Shown here piece by piece: positions 8,442-18,188 of a stretch of DNA of 64,000 nucleotides (position 1 is its first letter; each line of letters begins with the position of its first letter). A model generated the notes under the pieces. The model ran no database searches and was not told the origin of the DNA. It was given only the letters and a program-made list of their open reading frames with translations. This DNA comes from Chloroflexota bacterium (lineage in GTDB: Bacteria; Chloroflexota; Anaerolineae; UBA4142; SHND01). The stretch spans positions 1-64,000 of the forward strand of contig SHND01000010.1 in the NCBI GenBank assembly GCA_004295045.1, given 5' to 3'. Made by a program: the position numbers and the translations under genes.

Positions 8442-9265
8442 GGAGCCGCCTCGACGAGTTCATGCGTTGGCAATGGATCGCAAACGAGAGTTGGCGTCTG
8501 AATTTCTTTCACGGTGTGACAAACTTTTATAACGCCTTCAGCGAAAGAGTCACCCTTGTGAGCTGCGATGCCGGGTGTTTTGAAGGTGTCGCTTCGCAAC
8601 AAGCGGTCCGTTTTGTGAATCTTGGGATTTTGAGCACCACTCTGACTGATCACAATGTAATCTGCGAATTGCTCGACAAAATCATACAGAGTCTTGTCTT
8701 GTTCCAAAAGACACTGTTCGATTTCCGAAAATCGTTTCACGTGATCCTTTGTAACGGCATAAAGCTCACACAAATAGTCCAGCTGAGCGTCTTCACGTTC
8801 TCGATATTCGAACGTGTCATTGTTCAAATGGAGCTGACCCGCATATCCGTGCGGAATGAGAGGTTCAGATAACAAGTGTTCAAACAAATTTTTTAATTGC
8901 GAAGGAAACAGAAAAATATCGTCATCAATGACAATGAAGTAATCTGAGTTAATTGCACTGGCAACTTGCCACCGGTAGCCGCTTCCGCGCTGAATATCCT
9001 GATTGATCAGGATCAAGCGTTCGTCACGCAGCTTGACCTTGTTTTGAATCCTTACTTCCGGGTTATGATTTGTAATGACGATCTTGTCAACAAATGTACA
9101 GCTCAAGAAATTGCGCACCACAGAATCAATATGAATCATCCGCGCGGGATGGTAATAGGTGAGCAGGATGGTGACCTTTTGGGGACCATCAATTGATATT
9201 TTTCGGCCGATATAGCCATTCAGTGTAAATGATAGGTTTCGTAAACTGCGACGAGGATGAATCAT
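8438..9265 (-). CDS. glycosyltransferase-like protein with IDDD motif
   Basis: A 275-residue protein resembling GT-A transferases with exostosin/GT64-like features: KVTILLTYYHPAR, VDKIVITNHNPE, a strand-turn YRWQVASAI, and the metal-binding motif VIDDDI (112-117). It lacks the usual VSVIIPxYN start of bacterial GT2. ATG 9265 is preceded by AAGGAATAAAAAGGT. The assignment as a transferase is good; the family number is tentative. Confidence 0.7.
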   Translation of the reverse strand: MIHPRRSLRNLSFTLNGYIGRKISIDGPQKVTILLTYYHPARMIHIDSVVRNFLSCTFVDKIVITNHNPEVRIQNKVKLRDERLILINQDIQRGSGYRWQVASAINSDYFIVIDDDIFLFPSQLKNLFEHLLSEPLIPHGYAGQLHLNNDTFEYREREDAQLDYLCELYAVTKDHVKRFSEIEQCLLEQDKTLYDFVEQFADYIVISQSGAQNPKIHKTDRLLRSDTFKTPGIAAHKGDSFAEGVIKVCHTVKEIQTPTLVCDPLPTHELVEAAP

Positions 9266-9582
9266 ACCTTTTTATTCCTTGAAGAAGGATGAGCGGATTG
9301 ACCTTTTGATACTCTTGCAAAACAAAAAAATGTAACAAATTTTTTGTCAAGCCATTGCAAATGTGACGTTGAAAATCAAGTCTCGCAATGAATAGCAGTA
9401 TCCCGAAAATTGTGTAAATTTCGCGTCCCGAGTTTGAAAACTCAAGGCAAGGGAACTTTGCCGCATTCATGCTGCCTCTTTTGCCAGCAGGGTTTTAACC
9501 TGCGGATTTTACACACAAGGCGACATACCGCCCAATGAATTCCATGAGTTCCGTAAAGATGATGCAGCTTGTCGGTCGTGAT
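9266..9582. other. 317-bp gene-free spacer with a -35-like box
   Basis: No convincing gene. On the minus strand it contains a perfect TTGACA (about 9350-9345) next to AT-rich sequence with GTTACATTTTTTT, but no good -10 at 16-18 bp, so an internal promoter for the two downstream GT genes is only possible. The TTGACAA...GTTACAT arrangement recurs at 59.5 kb. Confidence 0.35.
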
Positions 9583-10503
9583 TCACTCCCAGTTGTACAA
9601 ACGCTCATTTCGCTTTTGCCATCCCGACGGATCAATCAAGGCATAGAGCGCCAAGAACAAATCTTTAACCATCCGCTTGCCGCGAAGCCGCAGCCAAGGA
9701 AGCAGATTGATATAGCATTTTACTTTTTCTTGCCACGAGAGTGGGACACGCTGAATGGTTCCCAGATAATCGAAAAACTGCATCCAGTAGGGTAAAACAA
9801 TTTTCCCTTTCAAAGAGGGATCAAACCAGACCATTCTTGCGCGCATGTCGAGGTACATGTTCCGCGCATGGTAACGTTTGTAAAACAAGGGTACAGGAAT
9901 TTCGTAAAATTGACCATAAAGAGCGAGCTCGCATAACAAGGTGCGGTCCGAATCGGTATAGTTCTGTTCAAGGCGTGTCTTGCGCAAAATGTCTGCACGA
10001 ATTACGCCGTATGTTGCTTCGCAATTATGATCCGGCGCGCTGAGGTCGCGCAAGCGTTCCGCAGGGCTCGGTGACATGCCTTTTTTTTGAGAAAGCGTCT
10101 TGATGCTTTTGCCCTGTTCATCAATCTCTGTAAGCATTGTGTAGCAGAGAACGACCGCCGGATTGTGATCCAACACCTCTACGCATTGCTCAATGAGCTC
10201 GGGCGCACAAACGTCATCATCCGCCGCCCAACGGAAAAATTCGCCCTTTGATAATCTAAACGTCTGGTTCTCGTTGTTCGCGCCGCCGATGTTTTCCGCA
10301 TTGCGATAATAGCGGATGCGCTTGTCTTGCGCTGCATATTTGCGACAGATTGCTTGAGTTCGATCGGTTGAAGCGTTATCAGAGAGAATCAACTCGAAAT
10401 CGGTAAAGGTCTGAGCAAGAATCGAATCAATTGCCTGCGCGAGATAACGCTCTCCATTAAACACAGCCAAGCCAATGCTAACCCGGGGACGATAGTTTTC
10501 CAT
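9583..10503 (-). CDS. family 2 glycosyltransferase
   Basis: A 306-residue GT2: VSIGLAVFNGERYLAQAIDS, SDNASTDRTQAICRKYAAQ, and AADDDVCAPE as the metal site. It is clearly paralogous to the gene at 7563-8441. The start MENYRPRVS (ATG 10503) is preferred over a frame extending eight codons further because it sits one turn before the conserved first strand. Basic C-terminus, no membrane span. Sugar specificity unknown. Confidence 0.9.
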   Translation of the reverse strand: MENYRPRVSIGLAVFNGERYLAQAIDSILAQTFTDFELILSDNASTDRTQAICRKYAAQDKRIRYYRNAENIGGANNENQTFRLSKGEFFRWAADDDVCAPELIEQCVEVLDHNPAVVLCYTMLTEIDEQGKSIKTLSQKKGMSPSPAERLRDLSAPDHNCEATYGVIRADILRKTRLEQNYTDSDRTLLCELALYGQFYEIPVPLFYKRYHARNMYLDMRARMVWFDPSLKGKIVLPYWMQFFDYLGTIQRVPLSWQEKVKCYINLLPWLRLRGKRMVKDLFLALYALIDPSGWQKRNERLYNWE

Positions 10504-10559
10504 TAACCAAACCCTCTTACATTTCATTCACACGGGCAAGCGCACTGCCCTGTCGTAAT

Positions 10560-11510
10560 TCATGCCACATCATAACCATTGAAAAGCGCCTTGACGCGCA
10601 ATGGAATCCGCATTCCAACCATCCAAAAACGCATATAGTCATCAAACCAGAGCGGCTTGCGCTGCAACAGAGCGATCATCAACCGAAACCACATTTGAAT
10701 CGTATACAATCCATCGCTAACAAACCATCGCAAAATCAAGGGCGGGCTTGGATCCGAAGTGAGAATGATATGTGATTGCGCCAAGCCCTTGCCAATGCGA
10801 TAGATATGCGCTTTGGTGAGTCGCGCGGCAGGCACAAGATGTCGAACCGTCGCGTCGGGAACATAAATCACTTTCCATCCCGAATTGTGAATTCGCGCCA
10901 CCATCTCTGTGTCGCCAGCCGCAAGGACTTGATTGCCCGAACGGTCCAAATCTGTACGAAAACAGCCCACCCGGTCAAAGAGACTCCGCCGAATTGCCAG
11001 ATTACACGATAATGGAAACTGGTCCCATCTCGAAACCGCAGTCGGCACAGAAAAAGGCAGTCCGTATCCGCTCAGCAAACCTTGCAAGTCACCGGTGAGC
11101 CAATCAGGAACCGCTTGCCCTTGGTAATCCGGGACAGACGGTCCCCCGACGCAGCCAACGGTCGGGTCGCTGAATGGCGCCAACAAAAAATCGAGCCACC
11201 GGGGACTTGGCGGCGAGTCATCGTCAAGAAAGCAAATAATGTCGCCGCAAGCTTCGGCAATGCCGCGATTGCGGGCATACGAAACACCTTGATTTTTCTC
11301 GAACAGATAACGAAAGCTGCAAGTGGGATGCTTTCGGGCAAAATCCGCACAGACCTCGCGCGTTGCGTCCGTTGACTTGTTGTCAACGACGATGAGCTCA
11401 CAGCTCGTTAGATTCGTTTCAAGCGCCGCAACCGTTTCAAGACAGATAGGGAGCACATCGGCTCGATTGTATGTTGGTATGACAATGCTTGTGGAGGGAG
11501 CGCACATCAC
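10560..11510 (-). CDS. family 2 glycosyltransferase
   Basis: A 316-residue GT2 with STSIVIPTYNRADVLPICLETV, VVDNKSTDAT, NQGVSYARNRGI and FLDDDSPPSPRWL; the SYARNRG block is typical of GT2 enzymes that start from GNAc- or hexose donors, but no donor can be named. The C-terminal third is hydrophobic and basic (FVSDGLYTIQMWFRLMIALL), consistent with interfacial membrane binding. The GTG start at 11510 has GGAG 7 nt upstream; an ATG lies one codon further in. Confidence 0.9.
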   Translation of the reverse strand: MMCAPSTSIVIPTYNRADVLPICLETVAALETNLTSCELIVVDNKSTDATREVCADFARKHPTCSFRYLFEKNQGVSYARNRGIAEACGDIICFLDDDSPPSPRWLDFLLAPFSDPTVGCVGGPSVPDYQGQAVPDWLTGDLQGLLSGYGLPFSVPTAVSRWDQFPLSCNLAIRRSLFDRVGCFRTDLDRSGNQVLAAGDTEMVARIHNSGWKVIYVPDATVRHLVPAARLTKAHIYRIGKGLAQSHIILTSDPSPPLILRWFVSDGLYTIQMWFRLMIALLQRKPLWFDDYMRFWMVGMRIPLRVKALFNGYDVA

Positions 11511-11514
11511 ATTT

Positions 11515-12930
11515 TTACTCCAAAGTTGCCCAAGCCGGTTTGGGCATAGTCATTACGGCGGCGGACCCGTTTGGGCGCGCCGCCTTTTTTTCCAGCACCA
11601 GATCAAACAATTTGCGGTATCCGGCGCGTCCCCATTCGATCTGCCGAATCGCTGCCTGCAAAAGTTGGGGTCTCACCCCTCTTGCGGATGTCCAAGCCGT
11701 ATCAATGGCTGCCGCCAATTTGTCACCCAGATACTCGTCATCCAAATCAATAAGTTGGCAAGCCGAACCAAATTCATCGCGCAGGGCGCCAAATTTATTC
11801 TTGTAGGCGATGGATTTGACTAACCCAACGACCGGAATCCCTTGAGCCAAAGCAAACACCGCCGGATGAAAAGAGCCGGTGACCACGAGCCGACAGAGAG
11901 CGGTTTTCTTGATCACGTTGAGCGGCAGATCAAATCGCTGCCAGTCAATCGAAACCTTGTCATATCCGCTCAAGAGCTGCCGAATGACTCCCAAATCATC
12001 TTCTTGCGGATGCACCGAGATGGGCAGCGCCAACAAGGTTGCGCCATAATTGCGCGCTGCCTGATGCAATGCGGGGCGAACCTTGTCAATATATTTCTGA
12101 TCTACTTGGGTGTAACGCGCCGCGCGCAAGTTGACCCCGATGCAATCCCCCATGCGCGCTGAACGCGCGTTAAACGCCATTTCAATCGCATCATCACCGG
12201 TCATAATCACACGCTCGCGCGCCACGCCAAGCGATTCGAGCAGCGGGTACGCTAACTTTGGCTCCCGAATGAGAATCAGATCCAATTTGGGCAAGAGTTT
12301 TCCCAGTCTTGCGCGCAAGTCAGGATCATCAAGCGGTCCCACTCCTTGCCCCACCATCGCGGCTGGCTTGTCCAAGCGCACCGCCATCTCCAAAGTTTCA
12401 AAAACTTGCGGCGTATGTTCTTTATCCGCATCACACAAATAGCCGCCGCCGGTTGCCACAATCAAATCAGCTTTCTCAATTGCTTGCATCAAGTCCCGGT
12501 TATTCTCTTCCGCTTGCGCAATCTCTTGCGCAGCTTGGATGCGCTGTTCGGCGGTGCCTTCATTGAGCTGTTGATTGGCATTCACAGCAGTTTCGTGTGG
12601 CGAAACTCGCTCGAATCTGCTCGCGGCGAAATGAGTGCGGCGATGTTTCGCTTCATCCCGTAACTCGAATGCGAGTTGCCAAGAAACCGGCGGAATAAAC
12701 CGATGCAGTTTGTGGATTTGTGTTTGCTTTTGGGACCAATCCTTTGACGGATGTACGCTTACCGGATGCACGTTCGGGCAATAGAGTTTTAACAGATGGG
12801 GCGCCTCTGTGAGCACCTGGATCGTGGACCCGGGCCACAGTTCGCTTAATCTGGCGATCGCAGCTTGCAGTAACGCAACATTCCCTTTGTTGCGCTGATC
12901 GTACACGGCTTGATCAAGAAGGATACGCAT
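11515..12930 (-). CDS. polysaccharide pyruvyl transferase family protein
   Basis: A 471-residue second member of the pyruvyltransferase family. The N-terminal DQAVYDQRNKGNVALLQAAI replaces the usual GNxGD block. It retains ATGGGYLCD, VGQGVGPLDDPDLR, and GSFHPAVFALAQGIPVVGLVKSIAYKNKF with the family His. A 45-residue charged helical insert (about 110-150, rich in Q/E/A) looks like a coiled coil. ATG 12930 is preferred to a TTG one codon upstream; it overlaps the GT4 gene's end by 17 bp. Confidence 0.8.
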   Translation of the reverse strand: MRILLDQAVYDQRNKGNVALLQAAIARLSELWPGSTIQVLTEAPHLLKLYCPNVHPVSVHPSKDWSQKQTQIHKLHRFIPPVSWQLAFELRDEAKHRRTHFAASRFERVSPHETAVNANQQLNEGTAEQRIQAAQEIAQAEENNRDLMQAIEKADLIVATGGGYLCDADKEHTPQVFETLEMAVRLDKPAAMVGQGVGPLDDPDLRARLGKLLPKLDLILIREPKLAYPLLESLGVARERVIMTGDDAIEMAFNARSARMGDCIGVNLRAARYTQVDQKYIDKVRPALHQAARNYGATLLALPISVHPQEDDLGVIRQLLSGYDKVSIDWQRFDLPLNVIKKTALCRLVVTGSFHPAVFALAQGIPVVGLVKSIAYKNKFGALRDEFGSACQLIDLDDEYLGDKLAAAIDTAWTSARGVRPQLLQAAIRQIEWGRAGYRKLFDLVLEKKAARPNGSAAVMTMPKPAWATLE

Positions 12931-14110
12931 CAAGACTCCACTTGGCTGCCCGACCCGCCGTCAACGTCTTGGTATAAACCGCAATCGTCTGACTGGCACA
13001 TTGTTCCCACGAGAAACCAGCCGCGCGCGCCAAACCTTTTTGCTTGAGCGCGCGGCGCACGCTTTCATCCGTCAAAACGCGCGTCATTGCTTCCGCCATG
13101 CCTTGAACATCCACCGCGCCCACCAGCAGCGCCGCATCGTCCGCAATCTCAGGAATCGAAGAATTGTTGGATGCTACAACGGGCGTGCCGCACGCCATCG
13201 CTTCCAACACGGGCAAACCAAATCCCTCATAGAGCGACGGAAAAACAAAAAGCGCCGCCGCGTTATACAACAAGACCAAGTCGTTATTTGTAACCCCTTT
13301 CAAGAAATGCAAATTGTCTTGCAAGCCGAGCTGCGCGATCTGATTTGCAAGTTCCGCTTCCAGTAAATCGTGCGTCCAAACAATCGCGAGCGGATACGCG
13401 TCGCGCTGGGAAATTGGCAAACGCGCATACGCTTGAATCAAAGTCGAAAGATTTTTGCGCGGGTCGGCGGAACCAATTGCCAGAATAAACGCAGGTGGCA
13501 GATTGAATTTGCGCCGCACCTCCTCACGCTGCCGCGCATCGTCAATGGGTCTGAAATTAGCGTTGGCGGCTTCCAGTGTGACCCAAACGCGCTCTGCCGC
13601 TGCATCCAGATTTTGCACAATGGATGCTTTGGCGGCTTCGGAAACGGTCAAAATCGCATTCGCTTTGCGCGCGGCAAATTGGGGGACCCAGCGATAATAC
13701 CATTCCATCATTTTGCGCGACCGCGCGATGGGCTTGCCACTTGAAAATTTTGTGGGAAAGAGCCAGATCGTGTCGTGGATTGTGACAACCAAAGGACAAG
13801 TCGAAAAAAGTGGCGCCGTCAAGCAAGGTGAATGGATCAAGTCCACGCGATCGCGCGCCGCTTGGCGCGCCAGTTTGACCTGCTCGCGCCATGGCATTCC
13901 AAAAACCGGCGCAGTCCCCGCAACGACACAAGTACGAAAGTTGGGACGTTTGGGAAGCAGAGTCGTTTCGTCCGGCGGACGGTCGAGATACAGGATGTAT
14001 TCGTTTTTCGCATCCACTTGCGCCAAACCCGCAATCAAATTTTCGCTGTAGGTTTTAAAACCGCCGCGCTGCGGATGCGTCAAGAAACGCGCATCAATTC
14101 CAATCTTCAT
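12914..14110 (-). CDS. family 4 glycosyltransferase
   Basis: A 398-residue GT-B enzyme of the GT4 type. It begins MKIGIDARFLTHPQRGGFKTYSENLI (acceptor domain) and has the donor-binding EX7E motif in FPSLYEGFGLPVLEAMACGTPVV. The ATG at 14110 overlaps the upstream stop (ATGA). This class often includes mannosyl-, glucosyl- and rhamnosyltransferases; the sugar is not assignable here. Confidence 0.92.
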   Translation of the reverse strand: MKIGIDARFLTHPQRGGFKTYSENLIAGLAQVDAKNEYILYLDRPPDETTLLPKRPNFRTCVVAGTAPVFGMPWREQVKLARQAARDRVDLIHSPCLTAPLFSTCPLVVTIHDTIWLFPTKFSSGKPIARSRKMMEWYYRWVPQFAARKANAILTVSEAAKASIVQNLDAAAERVWVTLEAANANFRPIDDARQREEVRRKFNLPPAFILAIGSADPRKNLSTLIQAYARLPISQRDAYPLAIVWTHDLLEAELANQIAQLGLQDNLHFLKGVTNNDLVLLYNAAALFVFPSLYEGFGLPVLEAMACGTPVVASNNSSIPEIADDAALLVGAVDVQGMAEAMTRVLTDESVRRALKQKGLARAAGFSWEQCASQTIAVYTKTLTAGRAAKWSLDAYPS

Positions 14111-15015
14111 ACGATTTTGGTCTTCAAGCCCTTCCAAAAAGATGGTGCAATCCAATGCCAATTTGCAGTTGCCAAACCATTGATGCCTCTACTCGCAGCC
14201 GTAGCTATATTGCGCCGCTTGGCATTCCAGACAGCGGAGGCAAACCACGCGCGACTCACTCGCCCACGCCAATAATCAGAAGTTATGCCGCTACGTATGC
14301 GGCTGAATGCGTTCCGCTCACCAAGCGCCTTTTCGCGTCCGACGCGATCCCCTTCGGCAATCTTGGACCAATTCGTAGTACTGCCCTGCTCCCCAATCCG
14401 AATTTGTCCAACAACCGTTGGCGAATACGCAACTGTCCCAATCAAAGCAATGCGCCGTCCCAGATCGCGGTCTTCCACACCCGTGATAACGGGATTCGGA
14501 TCAAAGCCGCCGACCGCGCGGAACTCTTTCGCGCGCAACAATGAAACTTGAAGCGGAATGCCTTCACCGGAAACTAAAAGGGGAAAAAGATTTCCCTCGA
14601 TCGCGGGATGAAATTCATGGACCTGTCTGCCCTCGTTATCTACATTTCGGTAACTTCCGTACAACCATGCGGCGCTCGGCGCGTTTTGGGCAAGCTGCCA
14701 AAATACTTCGAGGGCGCCGGGCAGGAGAATATCATCATCATCCAAAAAATGAAGATAGTCGCCTTTTGCCACCGCCGCGCCCGTATTGCGCGCGATGCTG
14801 CGTTCGCGGCGATTCGTATCCACAATGCGCACGCGCTCGCAGCTGTGCCACTCCATGTACGGCAGCGGCGTACCGGAATCGTTGACCACAATGACTTGAT
14901 GCTCTGCCGTTTTGAAAGCTTGGTCCAGTACGCTGTGAACGGTGGTCGTCAAAGTCCCGCGATTGATTGTTGGAATGATCGTAGAACAAAAAATCCCTTT
15001 TGGGTTATCTTTCAT
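14107..15015 (-). CDS. family 2 glycosyltransferase
   Basis: A 302-residue GT2 with CSTIIPTINRGTLTTTVHSVLDQ, VVNDSGTPLP, ERSIARNTGAAVAKGDYLHFLDDDDIL and VEDRDLGRRIA as a late acidic motif. ATG 15015 was chosen because it falls just after the upstream stop and directly precedes the first strand; the frame stays open for another 42 codons but that part overlaps the neighbouring gene. Basic C-terminal tail, no transmembrane segment. Confidence 0.88.
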   Translation of the reverse strand: MKDNPKGIFCSTIIPTINRGTLTTTVHSVLDQAFKTAEHQVIVVNDSGTPLPYMEWHSCERVRIVDTNRRERSIARNTGAAVAKGDYLHFLDDDDILLPGALEVFWQLAQNAPSAAWLYGSYRNVDNEGRQVHEFHPAIEGNLFPLLVSGEGIPLQVSLLRAKEFRAVGGFDPNPVITGVEDRDLGRRIALIGTVAYSPTVVGQIRIGEQGSTTNWSKIAEGDRVGREKALGERNAFSRIRSGITSDYWRGRVSRAWFASAVWNAKRRNIATAASRGINGLATANWHWIAPSFWKGLKTKIV

Positions 15016-15025
15016 TTGTACGGTC

Positions 15026-15976
15026 TCACTCCAACTTCCAACACAAATCAATGACTTCAAGATTGGATTGCAGCTCTTTAGAGGCGCGTTCACGCATGTT
15101 CGGTAGTGGGTAGGCAATCCCCCACGCCGCGAGTTTTGCAAAACTCAATCCTGCCATCATGCAGCGGATGCCGCCGGTTCGCCAAGGACCATAATTTTTT
15201 TGATAGAAAAGCATCTTGCCGCGATAGACCATCTTGCGCCGACTCCACCGATTCATACTGCGTCCGCCGTAATGGATCGTCGTTACGTTGGGGAGATAAT
15301 ACACTTTCCATCCCCCTTTTTTGAGGCGGTACTGCAAATCGGCTTCGTCGCCATAAATAAAATATTCTTCATCAAGCAATCCGATTTGATCCAATGCGGC
15401 GCGCCGAACGAGCAGACAAGCAGAACCAATCCAATCCACACACTCAACCTTGTCCGAGTAACCGCGATCCGGATAATTTGGCGAAATAAACGTTCCCAGA
15501 CGCGTGGTGATGAGAAACTCTTCAGTGAGAGACGAAAATGTATTGCTTGCCGCCTGTAAGGTTCCGTCCGGGTTCAATAGGCGTCCACCCACCGCGCCGG
15601 CATCCGGCGTCTTGGACATGAACTCTACCATCGCATCGAGCGACGCGCCATTCACCAACGTATCGTTGTTTAGCAGCAGCACAAAACGTCCGTGCGTAGC
15701 TTGAATGCCCTGATTGCTCGCTTTGCCCAGCCCCACATTGTGGTCGTTTTGAATAATTTGCACTTGCGGGAAACGCTCGCGGAGCATTGCTTGACTGCCG
15801 TCGGTTGAACCATTGTCAACGACAACGACATCATAATTGCTTTGCAGCCGACCTTCATAAAGTGAAATCAAGCATTGTTCCAAATAAGTCTTGTTGTTCC
15901 AACAGACCAACACGATGGACATATCGGGCTGGACCGTCGTATTTGTGGAAACGGGAGTAGTTGAAGGCGTGATCAC
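15026..15976 (-). CDS. family 2 glycosyltransferase (rhamnosyltransferase-like)
   Basis: A 316-residue GT2 with SIVLVCWNNKTYLEQCLISL, VVDNGSTDGSQ, VGLGKASNQGI and LLLNNDTLVNG, then YFIYGDEADLQYRLKKGGWKVYYLPN. The NND metal motif and GDEAD-x-YR block are typical of rhamnosyltransferase-type GT2 proteins. The GTG at 15976 gives an 18-residue Thr-rich leader before the first strand; a later ATG (15922) is an alternative start. Confidence 0.9.
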   Translation of the reverse strand: MITPSTTPVSTNTTVQPDMSIVLVCWNNKTYLEQCLISLYEGRLQSNYDVVVVDNGSTDGSQAMLRERFPQVQIIQNDHNVGLGKASNQGIQATHGRFVLLLNNDTLVNGASLDAMVEFMSKTPDAGAVGGRLLNPDGTLQAASNTFSSLTEEFLITTRLGTFISPNYPDRGYSDKVECVDWIGSACLLVRRAALDQIGLLDEEYFIYGDEADLQYRLKKGGWKVYYLPNVTTIHYGGRSMNRWSRRKMVYRGKMLFYQKNYGPWRTGGIRCMMAGLSFAKLAAWGIAYPLPNMRERASKELQSNLEVIDLCWKLE

Positions 15977-15984
15977 GGTTGAAT

Positions 15985-16737
15985 TTATTCCTCTCGAAAG
16001 CGTCGGTCCATCTCTTCGATTTCTTCGTACGTTCCCAAATCTATATAAGTCCCGCCGACCATGTGGACGCCGCGAAAGCGCAAGCCACTCACAAGCGCGT
16101 CATTCATAATGCGCGCAAAATCAGATTTTCCCTGCCGCATCACCGCGTCGTAAAGGAATTCGGTAAATTGCGGACGCCAAATAATGCAGCCCCACATTTC
16201 AGTCAGGTCGGTCTGCTTTGGTTTGTCCACAATTTCTATCACCGTGTTGTCCGACGCGAGGCGCACCATACCAAATTTTTCCGGACGCTGCGTCGTGAAC
16301 ATGCACAAAATTACATCATCCTCCGGCTGGGCGGTTTGGTGCGCGCACGCAAAAACATTGCGCGGCTGCATAATCGTGTCCGCCATCCCGAAAAAAACTG
16401 TTTTGCCGCGTGTGAGATGGTGCGCCGCATTCAGCGCATGTGCAAGCCCGGGTGAAGTCGAACCGTCCGAACCATTCACCGATTCTTGTACGACATAGCT
16501 GATGTGCGTGCCAAAACGATGCCCATCACCAAAGTAACCGAGCAATTGGTGTTTGGTTTCGTTGACGACCAACGCAGTGTGTTCGATGCCCGCCGCGCTC
16601 AAATTATCAAGCACAAACTGAGCTACAGGTTTGTAGCGATTGTTCCGAATGATCGGATAAAGTTCTTTGGGATACGGCAAACCGAGCCGCACTCCTTTGC
16701 CAGCCGCGGGCACAAGCCCAATCAAGTCTGTGTTCAC
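15985..16737 (-). CDS. RmlA-like sugar-1-phosphate nucleotidyltransferase
   Basis: A 250-residue nucleotidyltransferase with LVPAAGKGVRLGLPYPKELYPI (the G-x-G-x-R and PK signature), VNETKHQLLGYFGDG, GMADTIMQP and an end of EEIEEMDRR. It makes NDP-sugar from NTP and sugar-1-phosphate. It is shorter than E. coli RmlA (about 290 residues) and belongs to a related group whose nucleotide preference is not obvious. The GTG at 16737 has GGAG 9 nt upstream; a longer frame would overlap the polymerase gene by 70 bp without a ribosome site. Confidence 0.82.
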   Translation of the reverse strand: MNTDLIGLVPAAGKGVRLGLPYPKELYPIIRNNRYKPVAQFVLDNLSAAGIEHTALVVNETKHQLLGYFGDGHRFGTHISYVVQESVNGSDGSTSPGLAHALNAAHHLTRGKTVFFGMADTIMQPRNVFACAHQTAQPEDDVILCMFTTQRPEKFGMVRLASDNTVIEIVDKPKQTDLTEMWGCIIWRPQFTEFLYDAVMRQGKSDFARIMNDALVSGLRFRGVHMVGGTYIDLGTYEEIEEMDRRFREE

Positions 16738-16763
16738 GATGCGTTTCTCCGAGAAAATTTGAT

Positions 16764-18167
16764 TTACGAGTTCTTGCTTTCTGAACGACGCGCGATTTGT
16801 TCCAGAGCGACGAGCCCGCCCATAAAGAGCCATGCCAAAATGCTCGCGCGAAATCCGCTCAGCCCAATGTTATAAGCAAACGGAAAGAGCCAGTCCGCAA
16901 GCCACGCCGCAGCCAGCGAACCCACCAATCCGCCGATGCAGCCATACACATAGCCCTGCGCAAAATTATTTTTGAAACGATTGCGCAAGCGCCAGCCGAG
17001 CAGCCCAATTTCTGTTACTAACCAAATAAAACAGAGCATCCCCACTGCTCCGAGCTGCAGCAAAATGTCCACATAATTGTTGTGCGAATTAAAATTGACG
17101 TACCAACCCAAAATTGGATAGAGCGGTGTGTACCAATAGTAATTCGCCGGACCCAACCCAATGATTGGACTGAGCGGGAAAACCTGTTGCACCAAGATAT
17201 TGCGCGCGACATCACGCGTCAGGATGCTATACGATTCAACTCCGGTTTCAAGCGCGAACATCTCGGGACGCTCCAACACCACATAAGCGATGCCCGCAAT
17301 AATCACCACGATACCCAAACGCCATGAGCGCAGGGTCAAAATTGTCGCCAGCGCGATCATCGGCGGCACCCAGCCCGACGCCCAGTCGCGCGCTTGAAAA
17401 AAACCAATGCCAATCGTTGCCAGAATCAGGGCAGCGAGCGCGAGCTGCCCAACGCGTCCGAGATTGCGATTGAACAGCAACTGCCCCGCCGCCATCGCCA
17501 CCGTCCAGACCCAAAACATGCTGCCATCAGAATGGAGATAATTCATCAGCGCAGAAAATGGGAGTTCGGCGATACGGCTCGCCATGTACAAGCCGCTGAT
17601 ACCCAGAAAGAGCACTACAAGAATCTTGAGCCAGCGCACATCGTCAACCAGATTGCCAACCAGCAAAAAGATGCCAAGTGAAAAGATAAAAATTGCCCAA
17701 CCCGCCACTTGAGTGTTAACTGGCGCCGTCCTGGCAAAGAGGTTCCATGGCAAGCTGCCGGCAAGCAGCGAGACCGTCGCCGAGGCAGCCAATGCGAACA
17801 ACGGCCACATCGTCCGCGAGTATGCGAGCTTGAGCTCGCGTCGGCGCATCATGTCCGCCACCCACACACCGAGTAAAACCGGAATCAGAATGACGGTGAT
17901 ATTGATCGGCGTCTGTGTTCCGGTGCCGATGGAGAATGGCAGGACGAGCGACCCAACCAAAAGGATGATCAAGCCCAATCGGGGCGCCTGCAAAAGGACC
18001 AACAGTCCGCCGATACCGATGAGCAAGAAAAGGAAATTTACTTGGGCGCGCATGGCGAGAAATGCGCTGAGCAGCAGCACGCCAAGGATCATTCCTACGC
18101 GTACGAGGGTGGAAACTTCCAAGTCCAGCCGCCCACCCGGCAGGCGAATTGAAAAAGTATGATTCAT
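16764..18167 (-). CDS. O-antigen ligase/polymerase family membrane protein
   Basis: A 467-residue protein with about 10-12 transmembrane helices. A large extracytoplasmic loop near residues 310-360 holds GLGPANYYWYTPLYPILGWYVNFNSHNNYVDILLQLG, the Wzy_C/WaaL-type SHNNYVD motif. It should polymerise or transfer lipid-linked glycan at the outer face of the membrane. A second protein of this class lies at 46679-48391, so polymerase and ligase roles may be split between them (inference). Confidence 0.88.
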   Translation of the reverse strand: MNHTFSIRLPGGRLDLEVSTLVRVGMILGVLLLSAFLAMRAQVNFLFLLIGIGGLLVLLQAPRLGLIILLVGSLVLPFSIGTGTQTPINITVILIPVLLGVWVADMMRRRELKLAYSRTMWPLFALAASATVSLLAGSLPWNLFARTAPVNTQVAGWAIFIFSLGIFLLVGNLVDDVRWLKILVVLFLGISGLYMASRIAELPFSALMNYLHSDGSMFWVWTVAMAAGQLLFNRNLGRVGQLALAALILATIGIGFFQARDWASGWVPPMIALATILTLRSWRLGIVVIIAGIAYVVLERPEMFALETGVESYSILTRDVARNILVQQVFPLSPIIGLGPANYYWYTPLYPILGWYVNFNSHNNYVDILLQLGAVGMLCFIWLVTEIGLLGWRLRNRFKNNFAQGYVYGCIGGLVGSLAAAWLADWLFPFAYNIGLSGFRASILAWLFMGGLVALEQIARRSESKNS

Positions 18168-18188
18168 GGTTGAAATTAAAGAGGCACT

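Noticed and set aside
9189..9470. A 93-codon minus-strand frame
   Set aside because: It overlaps the start of the IDDD transferase gene in another frame, and its composition is that of AT-rich spacer.
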